Below, in pieces: positions 1 through 5,698 of a DNA stretch of 9,549 nt. Location of the stretch: assembly GCA_023392635.1 (NCBI GenBank), contig JAEVYS010000076.1:1-9549 (forward strand), read 5' to 3'. Origin of the DNA: Actinomycetes bacterium (GTDB lineage: Bacteria > Actinomycetota > Actinomycetes > Propionibacteriales > Propionibacteriaceae). A model generated the notes under the pieces. It was not told where the DNA came from. It was given only the letters and a program-made list of their open reading frames with translations, and searched no databases. Positions within the stretch are counted from its first letter, which is position 1, and each line of letters starts with the position of its first letter. Made by a program: the position numbers and the translations under genes.

Positions 1-1
1 G

Positions 2-40
2 GCCGACCTCCCGCCCCCGTCCAGGGGCGCGTCGCCGTGA
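2..40 (+). CDS. possible 3' end of an upstream gene (partial)
   Basis: Frame 2 is open from the window edge and ends at a TGA at 38-40, giving a tail of twelve residues (ADLPPPSRGASP). This TGA overlaps the GTG at 37 of the next gene as GTGA, a stop-start arrangement common in actinobacterial operons, and that overlap is the main reason to suspect a real gene end. The tail is Pro/Ser rich and has no recognisable motif. Frame 1 is also open to the window edge, so the small membrane protein gene could instead begin further upstream and this would not be a gene. The product cannot be identified from so little sequence. Confidence 0.3.
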   Translation, partial: ADLPPPSRGASP

Positions 41-249
41 CGGGTCCCGCGCCGCGGGGGCGGGCCGGGCGACGCCCCGCCTCCCGCCTCCTCGGCCCCA
101 CGCTGCTCGGCTTCGTCCTCGCCCTCGTGTTCACACTCGTGGCCTACCTCTTCCCGACCGGGGACGAGGACCTGCCCGCCACGCTGCTCGGCGGGGTCGT
201 GGTGACCCTCGTACTCGGACGCCTCGCCTGGCGCCTGCGTCCGCGGTAG
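37..249 (+). CDS. small two-helix membrane protein, unknown function
   Basis: A 70-residue ORF starts at GTG 37. A plausible ribosome binding site, AGGGG, lies at 23-27, nine bases upstream. The N-terminus (residues 1-17) is rich in Arg and Pro. A hydrophobic helix runs from about residue 18 to 39, then comes a short acidic turn (GDEDLP, 42-47), then a second hydrophobic helix from about 48 to 64, and the protein ends in an Arg-rich tail. Positive charge at both ends predicts a membrane hairpin with both termini in the cytoplasm. No family is recognised and no catalytic motif is visible. It ends 49 bases before recG and is on the same strand, but recG appears to have its own promoter, so co-function is not implied. 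The frame stays open to the window edge, so the true start could lie outside the window. Confidence 0.6.
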   Translation: MTGPAPRGRAGRRPASRLLGPTLLGFVLALVFTLVAYLFPTGDEDLPATLLGGVVVTLVLGRLAWRLRPR

Positions 250-284
250 GACGTGTCGCCGGTCGGCCTGTCGGTGGCAGCACC

Positions 285-290
285 TAGGCT
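285..290 (+). promoter_or_regulatory. candidate -10 box for a leaderless recG transcript
   Basis: TAGGCT fits the actinobacterial TANNNT -10 consensus. Eight bases separate it from the GTG at 299, so transcription would begin at or within a couple of bases of the start codon. No Shine-Dalgarno sequence lies between them. A -35 element is poorly defined: GTCGGC at 262-267, with 17-base spacing, is weak. The same sequence context recurs in front of rsmD. Confidence 0.5.
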
Positions 291-298
291 GGCTGACC

Positions 299-2512
299 GT
301 GGGAGCGGTGCTGAGCGGCTGGCGTACCCAGCTCTATGCCGAGCTGGCGGCACCGCTGGCCACCGTGCTGGGCGACCGCACGGCCAAGGAGTTCGCGGCA
401 CTGCGCATCCAGACGGTGGGCGACCTGCTCCGCTTCATCCCGCGGCGCTACCTGTCCGGCACCGAACTCACCGACCTCGCCACGCTGGTCGAGGGCGAGC
501 ACGTCGCTGTCATCGCCAAGGTGGCCGACATCACGCGGCACGAGAGCCACGGCTCGCCGGGACGCAACGCCCGGCCCGGTCGCCTCGAAGTGCTGCTCAG
601 CGACGGCCACGGTCGTCTCACCGCCACCTTCTTCGGCAAGTCGCACCTGCTGTCGTGGTGGGAGCGGCAGCTGCGCGAGGGCGTGGCGGGGGTGTTCGTC
701 GGCAAGGTCGGCAGCTTCCGCAACCACCTCCAGATGAGCCACCCGGTCTTCGCCATGATGGACGCCGGGGGTCGCATCGTGGCCACGTCGGAGGAGAAGG
801 AGCGCATCGCCGCCCTCGCCACCGGCGGCCTCGTCGGCATGTACCCGGCAACGGCCAAGCTGCCCACCTGGAAGGTCGCGGAATGCGCGCGGCTGGCCCT
901 GCAGGCCCTCTCCGGCGCGGACGATCCCTGGCCCGACTGGCTGCGCGACAAGGCCGGCGTGATGGCGCTGCCCGACGCCTTCGCCGCCGTGCACCACCCC
1001 GCGAACCTGGCCGAGGCGGCCCGTGGCGCCGACCGGCTCCGGTTCGACGAGGCGATGGCCACGCAGCTCACCATGGCCTACCGGCGCGCCGATGCGGCCA
1101 CCCGTGCGGCCCGGCCCCGGGTCCGCGTACCGGGAGGACTGCTGGACGCCTTCGACGCGCGGCTCCCGTTCAGGCTCACCCAGGGCCAGGCCGACGTCAG
1201 CGAGGCGATCCTCGCCGACCTGGCCCGCCCCCGCCCGATGCAGCGGCTCCTGCAGGGCGAGGTCGGCTCGGGCAAGACCGTGGTGGCGCTCCGGGCGATG
1301 CTGGCCGTGGTCGACGCCGGCGGGCAGGCCGCCCTCCTCGCGCCCACCGAGGTGCTCGCGTCCCAGCACTACCAGACGATCCGCGCCCTGCTCGGCGACC
1401 TCGGCCAGGGCCGCATGCTCGGCACCCCCGACGTCGCCACCGACGTCGTGCTGCTCACCGGCTCGCAGCCCGCCGCCGCCAAGAAGTCGGCGATGCTTCG
1501 CGCGGCGAGCGGCGAGGCCGGGATCGTGGTCGGCACCCACGCGCTGCTCTCCGACCGCATCCAGTTCGCCGACCTGGGGCTCATCGTCGTCGACGAGCAG
1601 CACCGGTTCGGCGTCGAGCAGCGTGCTGTCCTGGCCGACAAGGCGTCCGCCCGCCCACATGTCCTGGTGCTCACCGCCACGCCGATACCGCGCTCGGTGG
1701 CCATGACGATCTTCGGTGACCTCGACGTCTCCACGCTCACCGAGCAGCCCGCGGGACGGGCCGAGGTGAGCACCGTCGTGGTGGACGCCTCCCAGCGACC
1801 GCAGTGGGTCGACCGCGCGTGGGAACGCGTGCGCGAAGAGGTGGCGACCGGCCGGCAGGCGTTCGTGGTCGTGCCCCGAATCGGTGGCCAGGGATCCGGC
1901 GCGGAGGACAAGGGGGTGGTCGAGCTCGCGGACGAGCTGCGGGCCGGGCCGCTGGCCGACCTCCGCGTCGGGGTGCTCCACGGCCAGCTCCCCGGAGACA
2001 CGAAGGACGACGTGATGGGCGCCTTCGCGGCCGGCGACCTCGACGTGCTGGTCGCCACCACGGTGATCGAGGTCGGCGTCGACGTGCCGAACGCGTCGAT
2101 GATGGTGGTCTGGGACGCCGACAAGTTCGGCATCTCCCAGCTGCACCAGCTCCGCGGACGGATCGGGCGGGGCGCCCACCCGGGCATCTGCCTGCTGGTG
2201 ACCAGGGCGCCCGCGGGGGAGCCGGCGCGGGTCCGGCTCGACGCGGTCGCGGCGACCAGGGACGGCTTCGCGTTGGCCGAGCTCGACCTCGAGCAGCGAC
2301 GCGAGGGCGACGTCCTGGGCGCCAGCCAGGCCGGCAGCCGGTCCAGCCTGCGGCTGCTGCGCGTCCTGGAGCACGCCGACCTGATCATCGCCGCCCGCGA
2401 CCTGGCCGCGGAGTGCGTCGCCCGCGATCCCGACCTCACCACACCAGGCTTCGCCGACGCCATCCGGGCCACGGAGCTGCTCGCCTCACCCGACTGGCTC
2501 GAGCGCAACTGA
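299..2512 (+). CDS. recG: ATP-dependent DNA helicase RecG
   Basis: RecG is a double-stranded DNA translocase that remodels stalled replication forks and branch-migrates Holliday junctions in the cytoplasm. The 737 residues match the usual length for actinobacterial RecG. The N-terminal wedge/OB region occupies roughly residues 50-160. The helicase core shows Walker A GEVGSGKT with Lys326, Walker B DEQH at 432-435, motif III TATP at 459-462, and motif VI QLRGRIGRG at 617-625, followed by the C-terminal RecG region with a GDVLG motif. The GTG at 299 is chosen because it sits eight bases after a TANNNT box, as in leaderless genes; a second in-frame GTG at 308 is an alternative. All helicase motifs look intact. 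rsmD follows after an 18-base gap. Confidence 0.97.
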   Translation: MGAVLSGWRTQLYAELAAPLATVLGDRTAKEFAALRIQTVGDLLRFIPRRYLSGTELTDLATLVEGEHVAVIAKVADITRHESHGSPGRNARPGRLEVLLSDGHGRLTATFFGKSHLLSWWERQLREGVAGVFVGKVGSFRNHLQMSHPVFAMMDAGGRIVATSEEKERIAALATGGLVGMYPATAKLPTWKVAECARLALQALSGADDPWPDWLRDKAGVMALPDAFAAVHHPANLAEAARGADRLRFDEAMATQLTMAYRRADAATRAARPRVRVPGGLLDAFDARLPFRLTQGQADVSEAILADLARPRPMQRLLQGEVGSGKTVVALRAMLAVVDAGGQAALLAPTEVLASQHYQTIRALLGDLGQGRMLGTPDVATDVVLLTGSQPAAAKKSAMLRAASGEAGIVVGTHALLSDRIQFADLGLIVVDEQHRFGVEQRAVLADKASARPHVLVLTATPIPRSVAMTIFGDLDVSTLTEQPAGRAEVSTVVVDASQRPQWVDRAWERVREEVATGRQAFVVVPRIGGQGSGAEDKGVVELADELRAGPLADLRVGVLHGQLPGDTKDDVMGAFAAGDLDVLVATTVIEVGVDVPNASMMVVWDADKFGISQLHQLRGRIGRGAHPGICLLVTRAPAGEPARVRLDAVAATRDGFALAELDLEQRREGDVLGASQAGSRSSLRLLRVLEHADLIIAARDLAAECVARDPDLTTPGFADAIRATELLASPDWLERN

Positions 2513-2518
2513 CGCCCC

Positions 2519-2524
2519 TAGTCT
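2519..2524 (+). promoter_or_regulatory. candidate -10 box for a leaderless rsmD transcript
   Basis: TAGTCT fits TANNNT and lies six bases before the GTG at 2531, in the 18-base gap after recG. No ribosome binding site is present in that gap, so leaderless initiation is the simplest reading. The 12-base block 2517-2528 differs at only one base from 283-294 upstream of recG. No good -35 element is visible inside the end of recG. Confidence 0.5.
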
Positions 2525-2530
2525 GGCTCG

Positions 2531-3115
2531 GTGACCAGGATCATCGCGGGCCGCGCGAAGGGGCAGCGGCTACGCACCCCGTCCTCGTCCTCCACCCGTC
2601 CGACCTCCGACCGCGTACGCGAGGCGGCGTTCTCGCTCGTGGCGGACTGGGCCGGCACCCTGGGCAGGCCCGCAGAGGCGATGCTGTCGGGAGTGGGCTT
2701 CCTCGACCTGTACGCCGGCTCCGGAGGGGTCGCCCTGGAGGCGGCCAGCCGGGGGGCCGCTCCCGTGTGGGCCGTGGAGAGCGACCCGGCGGCCGCCCGG
2801 ATCATCCGTGGGAACGCCGCGGACACCCGGCTTGCGGTGACGGTGCTCACCTCGACTGTGGAGAAGGTCGTTGCGGGGAGGCCGCAGGCTCCCTTCGACG
2901 TGGTCTGGGCCGACCCGCCCTATGCGCTGACGGGGGAGCGGCTGGCGGTGGTGCTGACGGCGGTGGCCGACCGCTGGGTGGCCACGGACGGTCTGGTCGT
3001 GGTCGAGCGGGCCACCAGGGACCCGGTCCCCGACTGGCCGGCGCAACTGTCCGAGCGCTGGAATCGGCGTTACGGTGAGACCACTCTGTATTTCGCCGGA
3101 AGGGCGCAGGAATGA
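2531..3115 (+). CDS. rsmD: 16S rRNA (guanine(966)-N(2))-methyltransferase RsmD
   Basis: RsmD transfers a methyl group from S-adenosylmethionine to N2 of G966 in 16S rRNA during 30S subunit assembly. The 194-residue product opens with the family signature RIIAGRAKGQRL (residues 3-14) and carries TRPTSDRVREA at 22-32. The SAM-binding motif is DLYAGSG at 59-65, and the catalytic N6/N2-type methylase motif DPPY is at 128-131. Length is typical of the family. The GTG start at 2531 is set by the conserved N-terminus, which begins immediately after it, and by the -10 box just upstream. The stop TGA at 3113-3115 overlaps an ATG that begins a mini-ORF leading into coaD. The rsmD-coaD pairing is widespread in bacteria. 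Confidence 0.96.
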   Translation: MTRIIAGRAKGQRLRTPSSSSTRPTSDRVREAAFSLVADWAGTLGRPAEAMLSGVGFLDLYAGSGGVALEAASRGAAPVWAVESDPAAARIIRGNAADTRLAVTVLTSTVEKVVAGRPQAPFDVVWADPPYALTGERLAVVLTAVADRWVATDGLVVVERATRDPVPDWPAQLSERWNRRYGETTLYFAGRAQE

Positions 3116-3141
3116 ACCACCCGAGAGGGCGAGAGGAATGA
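3112..3141 (+). CDS. possible nine-codon coupling mini-ORF between rsmD and coaD
   Basis: ATG 3112-3114 overlaps the rsmD stop as ATGA and is preceded by purine-rich GGAAGGG and GCAGGA stretches. It encodes MNHPRGREE and stops at TGA 3139-3141, which in turn overlaps the coaD ATG as ATGA. Ribosomes leaving rsmD could therefore reinitiate, cross the gap, and terminate exactly on the coaD start. The frame is so short that chance is a real possibility, and the peptide itself has no recognisable function. Confidence 0.3.
   Translation: MNHPRGREE
3123..3129 (+). promoter_or_regulatory. ribosome binding site deciding the coaD start
   Basis: GAGAGGG lies eight bases before the ATG at 3138. It supports that ATG over an upstream in-frame start at 3075 inside rsmD, which would add residues absent from the CoaD family. 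Confidence 0.65.
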
Positions 3142-3626
3142 TCGCAGTCTGTCCCGGGTCGTTCGACCCGGTCACCCACGGTCACCTCGACGTCATCACC
3201 CGCGCCGCCGCGCTGTTCGACGACGTCGTCGTCGGCGTGGGCCAGAACAGCGCGAAGAAGTACCTGTTCTCCCCGGCCGAGCGGGTCGAGTTGGTGCGTG
3301 CCACCACCGCCCACCTGCCGAACGTCACCGTGGAGCCGCTGGAGGGCCTGCTGGTGGATTTCGCCGGAAGGCACGGCGCGAGGGTATTGGTGAAAGGCAT
3401 CAGGTTCGCGTCGGACTTCGATTTCGAGCTGCAGATGGCGCACATGAACGCCGCCATCGGGTCCGTCGAGACGGTGATGTTGCCCGCTTCGTCGGTTTGG
3501 TCCACGCTGTCCTCCACGATGGTGCGCGAGGTCGCCTCTTACGGCGGCGACGTCTCCGCCTTCGTCCCGGATGTGGTCGCCCGGCGGATCCGTCAGAAGT
3601 CGCAGGGAGGGGAACCGAATGGTTGA
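3138..3626 (+). CDS. coaD: phosphopantetheine adenylyltransferase (PPAT)
   Basis: CoaD catalyses the penultimate step of coenzyme A synthesis, joining ATP and 4'-phosphopantetheine to give dephospho-CoA and pyrophosphate. The 162-residue product has the usual length. The nucleotidyltransferase signature is at the N-terminus: PGSFDPVTHGH at residues 6-16, with the TxGH-type pair His14 and His16. KGIR at 86-89 supplies the conserved substrate-binding Lys and Arg. FDFELQMAHMN follows, and an SSTMVRE segment near the C-terminal third matches the family's second nucleotide-binding motif. The start ATG 3138 begins the conserved N-terminus directly and has a well-spaced ribosome binding site. The last eight bases overlap the start of the following coiled-coil gene, suggesting coupled translation. 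Confidence 0.97.
   Translation: MIAVCPGSFDPVTHGHLDVITRAAALFDDVVVGVGQNSAKKYLFSPAERVELVRATTAHLPNVTVEPLEGLLVDFAGRHGARVLVKGIRFASDFDFELQMAHMNAAIGSVETVMLPASSVWSTLSSTMVREVASYGGDVSAFVPDVVARRIRQKSQGGEPNG
3604..3612 (+). promoter_or_regulatory. strong ribosome binding site for the SepIVA-like gene
   Basis: AGGGAGGGG is located inside the end of coaD, six bases before ATG 3619. It is the strongest Shine-Dalgarno-like sequence in the window and identifies 3619 as the start over the upstream in-frame GTG at 3571. Confidence 0.7.
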
Positions 3627-4113
3627 GCGGACGAACGAGGTCCTGCGGCAGTTGCGCCAACTCGTCGAAGGGGCGAAGGCCGTGCCGATGTCGGCCTCGT
3701 GCATGGTGAACCGCGCGGAGGCGCTCAGCCTGATCGACCAGGCGGCCGTCGCGCTCGCCGAGGACGTCGGCGAGGCGCAGCGCGTCACGGCCACCTCGCT
3801 CGAGACGCTGGAACGGGCGCAGGCCGAGGCCAAGCAGATCATCGCCTCCGCCGAGGAGAAGGCGCATTACCTCGCCAGCCAGAACCCCGTGATGGAGCTG
3901 GCCAGGCAGAAGGCGGCGCAGCTGGAGGCCAAGGCGCTCACCGACGCCGAGGCACTGCGACGGGAGGCCGACGCGTACGTCGACGCCCGGATCGCGTCCT
4001 TCGAGGCCGGACTGCACAAGACGATGTCCCAGGTGCGGACGATGCGTGACCGGCTCGCCACCCGCTCGTCCCTGGATGACACCTCCACCCAGGCCCTGCC
4101 CCGACTCCCGTAG
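3619..4113 (+). CDS. SepIVA-like / DivIVA-type coiled-coil septation protein, short form
   Basis: The 164-residue protein has an N-terminal segment with VEGAKAVPMSASCMV at residues 16-30, then a long Ala/Glu/Lys-rich coiled coil from about 45 to 150, including SQNPV at 87-91 and DAYVD at 118-122. No membrane helix is present. The N-terminal VPM-x-A-x-C block, the SQN motif and the YVD motif resemble, from memory, the mycobacterial SepIVA protein (Rv2927c in M. tuberculosis), a DivIVA-domain factor needed for septation. That gene lies directly before the DUF177 gene, as here. The product is often annotated as a hypothetical, DivIVA-domain or ATP synthase B-like protein; the last name reflects coiled-coil similarity only. 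The mycobacterial protein is about 245 residues, so the central coil seems shorter here. The start overlaps coaD by eight bases. Confidence 0.8.
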   Translation: MVERTNEVLRQLRQLVEGAKAVPMSASCMVNRAEALSLIDQAAVALAEDVGEAQRVTATSLETLERAQAEAKQIIASAEEKAHYLASQNPVMELARQKAAQLEAKALTDAEALRREADAYVDARIASFEAGLHKTMSQVRTMRDRLATRSSLDDTSTQALPRLP

Positions 4114-4139
4114 GAGCCCGCCGCCGGCGCCGGCCCGTT

Positions 4140-4169
4140 TTGTCTCCCGGTCGCCGCTCACGGTAGAGT
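4140..4169 (+). promoter_or_regulatory. promoter for the yceD-rpmF-rnc-mutM run
   Basis: TTGTCT at 4140-4145 and TAGAGT at 4164-4169 form a -35/-10 pair with an 18-base spacer, in the only sizeable intergenic gap of the window. The -35 matches TTGACA at four of six positions, and the -10 matches TANNNT. Transcription should begin near 4176, leaving a leader of roughly 40 bases before the yceD GTG. Confidence 0.6.
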
Positions 4170-4181
4170 TCTGCGTTGGTT

Positions 4182-4205
4182 ATGACGCTGTCGTGCCGCT
4201 GCTGA
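4182..4205 (+). CDS. possible seven-residue leader peptide upstream of yceD
   Basis: ATG 4182 lies about six bases after the predicted transcription start and opens a frame encoding MTLSCRC, ending at TGA 4203-4205. The stop abuts the purine-rich ribosome binding site of yceD. Two Cys codons lie in the last three sense codons, in front of genes whose products contain zinc-binding cysteines. Cysteine-rich leader peptides that act as attenuators have been described in mycobacteria, but a peptide this short may occur by chance. Confidence 0.25.
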   Translation: MTLSCRC

Positions 4206-4210
4206 AGGGA
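4205..4210 (+). promoter_or_regulatory. ribosome binding site deciding the yceD start
   Basis: AAGGGA lies six bases before GTG 4217. It excludes the much longer frame opening at 4046, which would run through the promoter and into the previous gene, and it is better placed than the in-frame GTG at 4193. Confidence 0.65.
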
Positions 4211-4216
4211 ACCCTC

Positions 4217-4777
4217 GTGCCTCCCCGTCTGCCTGACTTCCGATCCGGGCTCGTCCTGGACACTCATGAACTGAGTCGGAGGGCGGGCGAACTGCTGGAG
4301 GTCGCGCGGGTCGCGGAGGCGCCGGCGGATCTCGGCATCGAAGTAATCGGGGTGCCACCCGGCTCACCCGTCGACCTCGACCTTCGGTTGGAGTCGGTGG
4401 TGGAAGGGGTCCTGGTCACCGGTACCGCTGTGGTCCGGCTCCGGGGTAACTGCGCACGCTGCCTGGACGAGATCTCCGGAACCGAGGAGGTCGACCTGCA
4501 GGAGCTGTTCTGCTACCCGGGGAAGGAACTCGACGATGCCGAGGCCTTGCGCATCGAGGGCGACCTGATCGACCTCGAGCCCGTCCTGCGGGACGCGGTG
4601 GTGCTCGACCTGCCGTTCACGCCACTGTGCCGCCCGGACTGTGCAGGGTTGTGCCCCGAGTGCGGGGCCAACCTCAACCACGACCCGGACCACAGCCACG
4701 CCGAGGCCATCGATCCCCGATGGACCGGCCTGACGGGGTGGACGGAACCGACGAACGAACCGAAGAACAAGGAGTAA
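4217..4777 (+). CDS. yceD: DUF177 (YceD-family) protein, 23S rRNA accumulation factor
   Basis: The 186-residue protein starts MPPRLPDFRSGLVLDTHEL, typical of actinobacterial DUF177 proteins. In E. coli, YceD is encoded before rpmF and has been linked to 23S rRNA accumulation; in plants the family is also tied to rRNA maturation. A first cysteine pair, CARC at residues 79-82, is followed by the acidic Glu/Asp-rich middle. A cluster C138-x3-C142-x3-C146-x2-C149 lies near the C-terminus, within an LCPECGANLN segment, and probably binds zinc or another ligand. The tail contains Asp/His residues (NHDPDHSHAE). The stop TAA overlaps nothing, but the rpmF ribosome binding site runs into it, and rpmF begins four bases later. 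The yceD-rpmF pair is conserved across bacteria, which fits a ribosome assembly role. Confidence 0.93.
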   Translation: MPPRLPDFRSGLVLDTHELSRRAGELLEVARVAEAPADLGIEVIGVPPGSPVDLDLRLESVVEGVLVTGTAVVRLRGNCARCLDEISGTEEVDLQELFCYPGKELDDAEALRIEGDLIDLEPVLRDAVVLDLPFTPLCRPDCAGLCPECGANLNHDPDHSHAEAIDPRWTGLTGWTEPTNEPKNKE

Positions 4778-4781
4778 CGCC

Positions 4782-4973
4782 GTGGCCGTTCCCAAGCGGA
4801 GAATGTCCCGCGCCAACACGCGGGCCCGCCGTTCCCAGTGGAAGACCTCCGCGCCGACCCTGGTGACCTGTGCCAACGCGGCCTGTGGTGCCAAGCACCT
4901 GCCGCACACCGCCTGCCCCGAGTGCGGCCAGTACGGCCCGCGCGCCGCTCGCCGGCAGATCCTCGAGCCCTGA
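4782..4973 (+). CDS. rpmF: 50S ribosomal protein L32 (zinc-binding form)
   Basis: L32 is a small protein of the large ribosomal subunit. The 63-residue product begins MAVPKRRMSRANTRARRSQW, the standard L32 N-terminus. It then shows four cysteines, Cys30, Cys35, Cys45 and Cys48, which form a zinc ribbon. This is the C+ type; actinobacteria often also encode a zinc-independent paralogue that is used under zinc limitation. The GTG start has an AAGGAG ribosome binding site at 4769-4774 that overlaps the end of yceD, seven bases upstream. The stop TGA at 4971-4973 is followed by rnc on the same strand, with no terminator visible between them. Confidence 0.97.
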   Translation: MAVPKRRMSRANTRARRSQWKTSAPTLVTCANAACGAKHLPHTACPECGQYGPRAARRQILEP

Positions 4974-5026
4974 CTCCGGCTCCGGCCACGTCCGGTAGCG
5001 AAGCGGCGCGGGGCCGCATCCTCGAT

Positions 5027-5698
5027 GTGATCGAGCAGCTGGGGATCGAGATCGACCCCCAGCTGCTGACGCTTGCCCTGACCCACCGCTCGTACGCCTA
5101 CGAGAACGGCGGGCTCCCGCACAACGAGCGGCTCGAGTTCCTCGGCGACGCGGTGCTCGGGGTGGTCGTCACCGAGTTCCTGTACCGCAGCTTCCCTGAC
5201 CTCCCGGAGGGGCGGCTGGCCAAACTGCGGGCGGCCGTCGTCAACGCCCACAGCCTGGCAGACGTCGCCCGGTCGCTCGACCTGGGCACCGAGATCCTGC
5301 TCGGCAAGGGCGAGATCTCGACCGGCGGCAACGACAAGTCCTCGATCCTCGCCGACGCGTTCGAGGCGTTCCTCGGCGCCGTCCTGATCTCCGCGGGGCG
5401 CGATGCCGCCGACCGCCTGGTGCACCACCTCTTCGACCCCCTGGTCCTCGAGGCCGCCGCTCTCGGGGCGGGCCTGGACTGGAAGACCAGCCTCCAGGAG
5501 CTCGCCGCCGAGGCCGAGCTCGGCTCACCGAGCTACCGGGTCACCGAATCCGGTCCCGATCACGACAAGCGCTTCGAAGCCGTGGCCATCGTCGCCAACC
5601 ACGCCTACCCCGCCGGCACGGGGACCTCGAAGAAGCAGGCAGAGCAGGGCGCGGCCAAGAACGCGTTCTCGGCCATCACCGGGCAGGTCGATGCCTGA
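5027..5698 (+). CDS. rnc: ribonuclease III
   Basis: RNase III cleaves double-stranded RNA and processes the rRNA precursor. With the GTG at 5027 the protein has 223 residues. The catalytic domain holds the signature NERLEFLGD at residues 33-41 (metal-binding Glu34, Glu37, Asp41) and the second catalytic pair Asp110 and Glu113 in ILADAFEAFLGAV. The double-stranded RNA-binding domain runs from about Trp152 to the end, with the GTSKKQAEQGAAKNA helix. The start is uncertain. GTG 5027 is the first standard start codon after rpmF, but homologous sequence seems to extend upstream (RGRILDV). A CTG at 4970 overlapping the rpmF stop, or a GTG at 4922 inside rpmF, could be the true start. Neither they nor 5027 has a good ribosome binding site. 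The gene end overlaps mutM by eight bases. Confidence 0.93.
   Translation: MIEQLGIEIDPQLLTLALTHRSYAYENGGLPHNERLEFLGDAVLGVVVTEFLYRSFPDLPEGRLAKLRAAVVNAHSLADVARSLDLGTEILLGKGEISTGGNDKSSILADAFEAFLGAVLISAGRDAADRLVHHLFDPLVLEAAALGAGLDWKTSLQELAAEAELGSPSYRVTESGPDHDKRFEAVAIVANHAYPAGTGTSKKQAEQGAAKNAFSAITGQVDA

Noticed and set aside
253..1719. Second long + strand frame overlapping recG
   Set aside because: The translation is Arg/Pro/Gly/Ala rich with no family features and overlaps the whole RecG N-terminal half; it reflects codon-position GC bias.
284..2374. Long antisense open frame of about 700 codons opposite recG
   Set aside because: It is the usual mirror frame of a GC-rich gene: composition is skewed to Arg, Gly, His and Val, no domain is visible, and recG on the + strand has all helicase motifs.
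3571..3618. Upstream extension of the SepIVA-like gene to a GTG at 3571
   Set aside because: The extension is fully inside coaD, lacks a ribosome binding site, and ATG 3619 has a strong one that starts the conserved N-terminus.
4114..4145. Possible terminator after the SepIVA-like gene: GC-rich palindrome at 4123-4134 followed by TTTT at 4138-4141
   Set aside because: The palindrome can only form a four-base stem with a four-base loop, and the T run is four bases and overlaps the -35 box. It is too weak to call without folding and RNA data.
4046..4216. Extension of yceD to a start at 4046
   Set aside because: It would run through the end of the SepIVA-like gene and the promoter. The GTG at 4217 has a well-spaced ribosome binding site and starts the family-typical N-terminus.
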